Shown piece by piece: positions 57,256 through 64,000 of a stretch of DNA of 64,000 nt (positions are counted from its first letter, which is position 1; every line of letters starts with the position of its first letter). The stretch covers positions 5,466,364 through 5,530,363 of the forward strand of contig CP137675.1 of NCBI GenBank assembly GCA_037976565.1. Reading direction: 5' to 3'. The stretch comes from Mesocentrotus franciscanus (taxonomy: Eukaryota; Echinodermata; Echinoidea; Camarodonta; Strongylocentrotidae). Both the position numbers and the translations under genes were made by a program. Under the pieces are notes generated by a model, which ran no database searches, was not told the origin of the DNA, and worked only from the letters and a program-made list of their open reading frames with translations.

Positions 57256-59232
57256 TTAGTTTGATATTTGCGCGTAAAGTGGCAGTTCATCATATCCCGA
57301 GAGTTCACTCTCTCTCGTGATATTATTCGTGTCTTCTAAAGTCGAGTCACCAAGAGCTTGATTCATATCCATGTAGTCTGATACCATCGTACTCCCCTCG
57401 ACATCGTCCATGCAGGCGTAGCTATCTCCATCGCATATTGAACCAGTGAACGACTTTATAGAACGTGTGTCTGAAACAGCGTAGTTGCAAAGATTCTCAA
57501 TCGAACCTGGTTGGTCCCAACTCTTCCGATTCTTCAGTGACATACCCTTAGGATTCCTTGATGGTTTCTCAGGCTTCCCGTGAAGCATCGATGCACTCCC
57601 CGCCGACTTCATCCCGCGGTACCGTCTCGGCGATCCCGTCAATGATGACGGGTTAGAATCTTGATAATAATGGGACACAGTGTTTGACTTGCTGCGCACT
57701 CGCTTGGCATCTTTCACGGCGCCATCGTCGATGTCTTCGTATGGATTTGGATATTTCTCACCGGGTTTCGTGCCTGATGTTTGATCTACGAATTCTGTTT
57801 CCTTGAGTTCAGGGCCACTGTAACTTTGTCGACGCGGGGTGTAATGGCGCGGTGGATACCTCGCTCCATCCATCGTGTTCGACTTCCTTGATTTATCCGG
57901 CATGGCATATATAGGAGGTAAAGTGGAGTGAGCACGTATGATATCAGGGTTTGTATCAGGGTAAACCATCTCCTGGTCGCCGCGGAGATACGCCTCATCC
58001 TGACGTTGATCACGCTTTCCGCGATTCTTCTTGAAGCTCATGCCTCGACCCATCGCTATCCACTTGTCACGACGCGTTTTCGATTTCGCAAGAACGATGA
58101 TCACCACGATCAGAACCAGGATCAAGAATAATAAAACAGCGATGATTGCTATAATTGTCGTATTCAACAACGGTTCGTTTTTTCGTGGTGCGATACTGCT
58201 ACCGACTCTAATAGTGACCGATTTAGGTGTCGGTTGAGTCGATGTCGATGTCGATGTCGGGAGATGCACGGCGAGTGACCCTCCACCATGTACGACTCCA
58301 TCCATACTACGAGCAGTGCACATCACTGTCATGCCATCATCTGCAACTTCAGCACTCAAAATTCTCATCGACTGTCTCATGAGACCCTTTTGTCGCTCTC
58401 CGAGATCGACTACCTGTCCGTTCTTAGTGATCGACCAGGAATACGTGATTTCCTGGTTGGGGAATGATGACAACACATGTTGAGCTTGGCATTCGAATCG
58501 TGCTATTTGTCCTACCATGACATCGTTAATGTATGGCTCGACGCCAAGGATGATGGGTGCCTGCATGCTCTGCTGAAATCGGCAAGTGCTCCTTTGACCC
58601 GTGGTCGACGATGTCCATCGACATTCGAAGTCATTTAACTGATCAATGCGAACCAAAGTCTGTCGACTTATAACTCGATCGGTGAGTCGGAAATCGATGG
58701 GCACTAATTCTCCATTCTTGAAGATTTCTGCAGGAGGATTCGCGGTACTAGATGACCAAACACAATTTAGATCGCATACGCTTTGGTTTGAACTTGGTAC
58801 GGTAACATACTGACATGTGGGACTAGATTCCGCCGGGACAACCGTTAGCGTCGCTGATCCTAGCACTTCTTGATGGTTTCCACCTTCGGATCGACATTCA
58901 TACGTTCCCGCGTCAGACATTTTTAAGTCGAATATTTCCAAGGGGAAACTCGGCTCCCCTTCATCGTTGTGTACCAAGTATTTGGGATCGTTTTCAAAGA
59001 CTAGCCAGTTTCTGCTGATGTATTTTAAGGTTCTACCTTGCGCACTCTTTACCCAAAGTAGACTATAACTGTTCAAATTCCGGACAGTACATTCGAACGT
59101 TACTGAAGCACCCACAACACCAGTAGTATCAGTTGGGTGTTCGTCTAAAGATGGCTGCTGAGCTCTCGCTCCTCCCTTCAAGAGATACAAGATAATAAAC
59201 AAACACGGTTTGAAGACAGAACGCCGGGACAT
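57256..59232 (-). CDS. Intronless three-Ig-domain type I membrane receptor with tyrosine-rich tail, 658 aa
   Basis: One uninterrupted reading frame; the first ATG is at 59232 (A at -3). Signal peptide: residues 1-24. Ig1 is V-like, with C48, W60 and D107-x-G-x-Y111-x-C113. A second Cys-rich Ig-like unit spans about 135-230 (C140, C153, C157, C204, C217). Ig3 has C248, W266 and C305. After a Ser/Thr stalk, a hydrophobic segment spans about 358-382, followed by basic KSKTRRDK. The roughly 275-aa cytoplasmic tail holds many tyrosines: Y442 in YAMP, Y498 in YEDI, Y605 in YACM, Y620 in YMDM and Y653 in YAQI. YMDM and YACM fit the YxxM consensus for the PI3-kinase p85 SH2 domain; no strict ITIM is present. 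I do not recognise an orthologue. Adhesion or immune signalling is inferred from architecture only. Confidence 0.88.
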   Translation of the reverse strand: MSRRSVFKPCLFIILYLLKGGARAQQPSLDEHPTDTTGVVGASVTFECTVRNLNSYSLLWVKSAQGRTLKYISRNWLVFENDPKYLVHNDEGEPSFPLEIFDLKMSDAGTYECRSEGGNHQEVLGSATLTVVPAESSPTCQYVTVPSSNQSVCDLNCVWSSSTANPPAEIFKNGELVPIDFRLTDRVISRQTLVRIDQLNDFECRWTSSTTGQRSTCRFQQSMQAPIILGVEPYINDVMVGQIARFECQAQHVLSSFPNQEITYSWSITKNGQVVDLGERQKGLMRQSMRILSAEVADDGMTVMCTARSMDGVVHGGGSLAVHLPTSTSTSTQPTPKSVTIRVGSSIAPRKNEPLLNTTIIAIIAVLLFLILVLIVVIIVLAKSKTRRDKWIAMGRGMSFKKNRGKRDQRQDEAYLRGDQEMVYPDTNPDIIRAHSTLPPIYAMPDKSRKSNTMDGARYPPRHYTPRRQSYSGPELKETEFVDQTSGTKPGEKYPNPYEDIDDGAVKDAKRVRSKSNTVSHYYQDSNPSSLTGSPRRYRGMKSAGSASMLHGKPEKPSRNPKGMSLKNRKSWDQPGSIENLCNYAVSDTRSIKSFTGSICDGDSYACMDDVEGSTMVSDYMDMNQALGDSTLEDTNNITRESELSGYDELPLYAQISN

Positions 59233-60375
59233 GTTGGTAGTATGTGTTGATTCCAGTCTGATACAGCACAATTACAATACAAGATTCATAATCTAGTATA
59301 AAGTTGAGATTGGCTCACGGGCTTCAAAAAAGGTTGAAAAGGAAAGACTGGCCTTGCACAAAATCACAACACTTTGTCGAATTACGATCCTTTGCCAATC
59401 CCGGTTTGAAAACAAGCAATCGCACAATATATAAAGTTATCCCACAGAATTGTATTTCTCCAAGAAAACGTAAATATGATGTGTTAGTTTAGACAACGAT
59501 TTCCCAATCGAAACGTCCTGTTTATTGTAGCTATGATCCTCGGCTCAGTTATAGGCAAGAACAAGTAAGAATCATGATCGTTATTCACCACCTTGAAAAA
59601 ACAAAGTTCTCAAAACTTCTCCATAGTCATGTCTGAGATAAACAATTCAAAAGTCTCTTCCGAAATCTGTTGAGTGTATTGCTCGATCATTGCTCAAACT
59701 TTTCCCACTAATGACGAGGACTAGCGAGATATGATTTAGTCCCGATTTTTGTTGTCTAGAACAGGTGTATCAACGTCAATAACGATTGCAAGTATGGCTA
59801 GATGTACTTTCAGTCGTGTTGCCTATCATGCTATCAGATAGTTCCTTTCACGAACTCGACATTGCCTCATTTCCGAAACCAGACAGTCCTGTCAAATACG
59901 GATGCGAAAACTGATTCGCAATGCTGAAGTCCGAATCTTGATCGTCACAGTGAGCAGGCGCTCTGATCTGGTGTCTGCTAAAAAGTCCGCAATGGCAGCT
60001 ACAGCATAGTCTCCATTTCCAAACTTGAATTTCGAAATATGTCATTGGGCATATAGATCTAGAGAGCGTCACGTCATGTCATGTACTGAAATTACTTGAA
60101 TATTACTTTTGAACGACCTTATGATTGTTTCAGTGCAGCTTTCAATTTCCCACGTTTTTATCAATATCGTCAGAACGGATGGTTTTCGCTTGTGTCTTTT
60201 GATTGTCAAAGATCAGATGGAAACAGTTTACATTCAGTAACGCTAAAACATTGATTTCCGGAGACTGTACTGTTTCCTTTCTTTCTGATACTATTTGAAC
60301 AGATAACTATTTTCTACTAAATTATGTCCTTGAATATGTGGCAAAGAGTATGGTTCGTAGAGGAATCGTGTTATA

Positions 60376-60480
60376 TAAAAATGGTTCATTCACTCGACTC
60401 TCAGTCCACGGGTTGAGGGTTCGAATCCCAGTCTGGCACCAACTTTCTTTGGGAAGACATTAATCCACCGATACATTGTC
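60376..60480 (+). mobile_element. SINE head fragment
   Basis: ATGGTTCATTCACTCGACTC then GGGTTCGAATCCC match the head of the 25198-25455 SINE, with a perfect B box. 5' truncated. Confidence 0.62.
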
Positions 60481-60595
60481 ATTCAGGATTAAAACGAGAA
60501 ATTCATGTGATTTTCAAACAGGTCCTCAAATGAAAGGGAAACTTTATATTTTGCCTGTCATAGAATGAAAAGACCGTTAATTGCCTTTCATAAAG

Positions 60596-60642
60596 GAAGA
60601 AGAAGAAGAAGAAGAAGAAGAAGAAGAAGAAGAAGAAAAAGA
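60596..60642 (+). repeat. (GAA)n microsatellite
   Basis: About 14 near-perfect GAA units ending in AAAAAGAATAAA. Confidence 0.92.
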
Positions 60643-63181
60643 ATAAACCTTGATATCGTCCCTGGAATCACCCACTAATTTGCATGTATCAGGAACAGTG
60701 TCAATTATGACACTTAATACCCCTAAATCTTGAGACTAGCTTCTTTTTTCCTTCTAGCACAACTATGTCAGAGCTATAACAAGTTCCCGTCACCGGAACT
60801 ACTTTCCTTGCCAGCTTCCTCTCACCTTCTCATCCAGGTCCAGAAATAATTTCCCGCAAACGTAATCAAAATAATCACTATGATACGCAAATGGTTACCA
60901 CGTCTATCTTAATTTAAAGTGACGGCTGAGCTTGGCCAAGGTGATATAAGACCTTCAGGAAAATTAAAAAGTAGTTCATGTATAAATTTAGGGTTTTCAG
61001 ATTTGACGGCCCAAAAGCAATTACAAATTTAATTAACGGATTTTGAACGAAGAATGAAGAAATTGACCGACTTTCAAAGGTTCAATCCTTGAATATTTAA
61101 TCAGGCGGGAACATTTTTTAAGGAAATTGATAAATGATAGAAAACTTATAGTTTTAATTATAAATGAGCATGTTCAGACCGATCTTCATGTTGTTTCTTG
61201 CATGTTTGATTCCCCTCACTTGTCTAACGAAATGATTTAGTTGAGACAACATATCGTTATTCCTACGAGGTTTTAAAATTCTTTGATTTCAAATTTCCCA
61301 TTTCGCTATCAGAACATTGTATTGCATGGAAGACCATGTGTTATTCATTTGACTAAACCTGTGTATGGAGATGGAAATGCTCGTGCCTTGTCTAAAGGTA
61401 CTCTCACAAGGCAACGGTTTAAAGTCTCAACATCTTGATTGACACTTAACATAACCGAACCACGGTTTGGCATGGGTCTAGTCATTGCGGGGGCTCTCTA
61501 GGTGGATGGACGAAACGCGAGAGAACAGGGTAATATAGTGAGTGGAGGGTGCGGGAGGGTTGTGTTTAATCATCGTCATTCTGTTTTCTTTGACTTTCTC
61601 ATCTCTCTTCTCTCTCTCTTTCTCTTTCCTCCTTCCCCCTCTTTTCCTTTCCTTTTTATGTTTGCTTTATTTGATTGGGAGACAAATGCCTTCTAACCCC
61701 TTATATAAGTAAATCAAATTTCAGAACGAAATATCATGAACAGATCATTTTTATCCAGTCACATGGCATCTGACTCGTATCAACTCTTTGAAAAATCTTG
61801 GGAATAAAAATCTGCCTTTCACCAAACAAGAGTGAAAAGCCATTCAGACAACGATACAGATTATGATTAATCTTTTATTCTAGCATGATCTAGTCAATAT
61901 ACAACATTGTCATCTTTCCTTCGTGAACATGCATATTCCTCTATCGCATTCCTCGCACGTATTTTCCAAGGGATGACGTCACAGAATGATTTCACATCCG
62001 TGCTAGGTCAGACGGTCGCGAGATAAGAAATTTCCACGGCGTTGGCGGTTTTGAAACCCAATATTGCGATCACGGTTTTGCTAATTTCCATTGACTAAGG
62101 ATGTATAAAGCGACATGCCGGATATTTCTTAAAACTAGCGTTTTTGCTTGTTTATCAGATCATTATTAGCACTCAACTTATGTGTTGAATTTTAAAAATA
62201 TATAGTCTGATCAGCAGCAAAAGATGGGCAAGCATTTCGAATGTTATTAAGGGTGAGTAGGAATTAGAGGTTGTGTTTTACATTCTTCCCATTTCATTTC
62301 CCTTTTTTCTTGTTTCCAGGTGCCTGCTCTCTGTATCACTTTTTCTTTGTGATGCGCGTTGTTTAACTCTGGTTGTCTCTTGTAATCTTAGGTCATCTCT
62401 TGATATTAGTAATCGACAAACAAGTTGTTTGATTCCTCCTTTTTAATGTATGTTAGACATGCGTACATTTGACGTCATTTATATTTTATTATATGATCCA
62501 CCATGATTTATGTTGATGCTATGTGATGTTTCATTTGAAATAAAAATGATAAATAAAACATGAAATACAAAAAAAAGCTGGTAGAAAAATAACACCAAAA
62601 AATTAATACATGTACCTCCATCTGGTAAATAAAACTGATAAACTGAATCATATCACCCTGCTGCTCATTGTATAATGTTTATAATTAAAAGCCGATGTTG
62701 TTTAGTTGGAATTTTTAGAAATACTTGAACAAACTAAATAGAAAATAGCACCGTTTTTTCTTACTTTTAAATGCTTTTGTTTTTGTTTGTTAGATTGCTC
62801 TGTTATAATTCCTCTCCATCTTTTTTTCTTCAAATCAATTTTGTTATCCATTAAATCCAAAAGTCTTGAAAACCAATGCAACGTTTCTTTAAAACAATCT
62901 GACCTCCCACCTGCCCATCAAAACGCACATATTGGTCTACAAATGTCATTTCCATATAGGGATGAGAAAGATTTTTGTCACTATTGTTTTTTTGTGTGTG
63001 ACCATGCTATGAACAGGTGTGATTGTTTCATATGCATTTTCATACGTTTATCATAAAGCTGCATGATGGAGATATGAAAGTTTCTACTTGGATGAAAGAT
63101 TCGTTCTGAACAAAATTCTATACCGCCATCTAGTGACACTAATAAAGGAATTGAAGAAAGGTCAAATATCTATCTATTATA

Positions 63182-63883
63182 CAGTGCGTCCCAGAAAAAA
63201 CGAAACCGAGAATTATCGATGTTTTATCATAACTTAATCGCAATTATAATTAATAAATGACACATAATTTTGTAAAGCTTAGATCCTCCTCTTTCATTTG
63301 ATGCAACTCATATAATGCATATTTCACGCATGAGTGATTAAAAACAATCTGAAGAGAGGAAACCAAAAAGTCATTTGGCGGGCGGTATCTGAATTTCAAA
63401 GAGAAAATCACATTTCTAGAAAGTTCAATTTCTGCCCTTTCATATGACACCTCAATCAGGAAAAATGAGCCAGGACTAACAAAGTTCTGTTTGTTTAAAG
63501 TAATGCTTGCATTTCCATAATTTGATTAAACGAGTTCGTTTTCACTGGCTGCCTGCCGTAGCAACAAACAGAGTTGACAAAAGACTTAACTCCGTTTCGT
63601 TGACGATCAGTCATGCATCAAGTCTTTCGTTTTCTTTGTGCATGGCTGATCGTCAACAAAACGGAGTTTCAGATTCAGATACCGCCCGCCAAATGACTTT
63701 TTGGTTGCCTCTCTTCAAATTGTTTTTAATCACTCATGCGTGGAATATGCATCATATGAGTTGCATCAAATGAAAGAGGGGGATCTAAGCTTTACAAATA
63801 TGTGTCATTTATTAATTATAATTGTGATTAAGTTATGATAAAACATCGATAATTCTCGGTTTCGTTTTTTCTGGGACGCACTG
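63182..63883 (+). mobile_element. Long-TIR mariner-like MITE, 702 bp
   Basis: Ends CAGTGCGTCCCAG...CTGGGACGCACTG sit between TA dinucleotides (63180-63181, 63884-63885). The inverted arms run about 210-220 bp, and a second inverted pair (GTTGACGATCAGTCATGCA / TGCATGGCTGATCGTCAAC) lies inside, so almost the whole element can fold on itself. No transposase recognised. Confidence 0.85.
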
Positions 63884-64000
63884 TATATATATTTATTGAG
63901 AGAGGGAGAGATTTGCTTCTTGAAATTAAAGGTTGGATCCGCACAAAATTATATAACGCCATCTAGTGACAAAGTAATTAAAGAGAGAGAGAGAGAGAGG

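Larger units (their letters stand above)
59280..63120. other. Upstream region of the Ig receptor gene and further intergenic DNA
   Basis: Presumed promoter just above 59232, but no clear TATA box. Beyond the SINE head and (GAA)n run nothing was recognised. A CT-rich block lies at 61600-61660. Confidence 0.45.

Noticed and set aside
1..64000. CRISPR arrays, operons, prophage or bacterial defence systems
   Set aside because: Tandem repeats here have no spacer-repeat layout, and all credible genes are spliced or typical animal genes.

Overview
The window is animal genomic DNA. It has long AT-rich introns with GT/AG splice sites, much (GA)n, (CTT)n and (ATA)n microsatellite, and dense retroelement and small DNA-transposon debris. 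Gene content, intron style and repeat types fit a marine invertebrate deuterostome, most likely an echinoderm such as a sea urchin. That placement is inference; no species is assigned. No bacterial operon, phage or CRISPR array was seen.

Four protein-coding genes can be modelled in full. (1) 16,980-22,912 (+) is a 4-exon alkaline ceramidase of the ACER1/ACER2 type, 267 aa, with the catalytic and metal ligands present. (2) 27,633-30,831 (-) is a 5-exon frataxin (FXN), 205 aa, with a mitochondrial presequence. (3) 32,209-43,190 (+) is a 7-exon UBAP1, an ESCRT-I subunit of about 523 aa, head-to-head with FXN. Its largest exon carries an apparent one-base frameshift, and it has a possible alternative last exon. 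(4) 57,256-59,232 (-) is an intronless three-Ig-domain type I membrane receptor, 658 aa, whose tail is rich in tyrosine motifs including two YxxM sites. Two orphan exons lie near the left end: a fibrillin-like EGF exon (4,393-4,513, +) and a candidate signal-peptide first exon (5,872-5,920, -).

Layout: 0-16 kb is gene-poor and repeat-rich, with a 1.4/2.2-kb segmental duplication, a broken LINE and several MITEs. 16-24 kb is the ceramidase locus. 25-44 kb holds the FXN/UBAP1 pair. 44-57 kb is intergenic, with hAT and piggyBac-like elements and two long (CTT)n/(GAA)n tracts of opposite polarity. 57-60 kb is the Ig receptor and 60-64 kb is intergenic, ending in a long-TIR mariner-like element.

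The genes do not form a pathway: the first three act in sphingolipid turnover, mitochondrial Fe-S assembly and endosomal sorting. However, the human orthologues ACER2, UBAP1 and FXN all lie on chromosome 9, so the cluster looks like a remnant of an ancestral animal linkage group. No clearly new multi-gene system was found. The best leads are that linkage, a retroelement-tail (GAA)n tract in frataxin intron 1, decayed tandem copies of a UBAP1 exon, a CCAAT-box minisatellite in UBAP1 intron 1, and the intronless Ig receptor.
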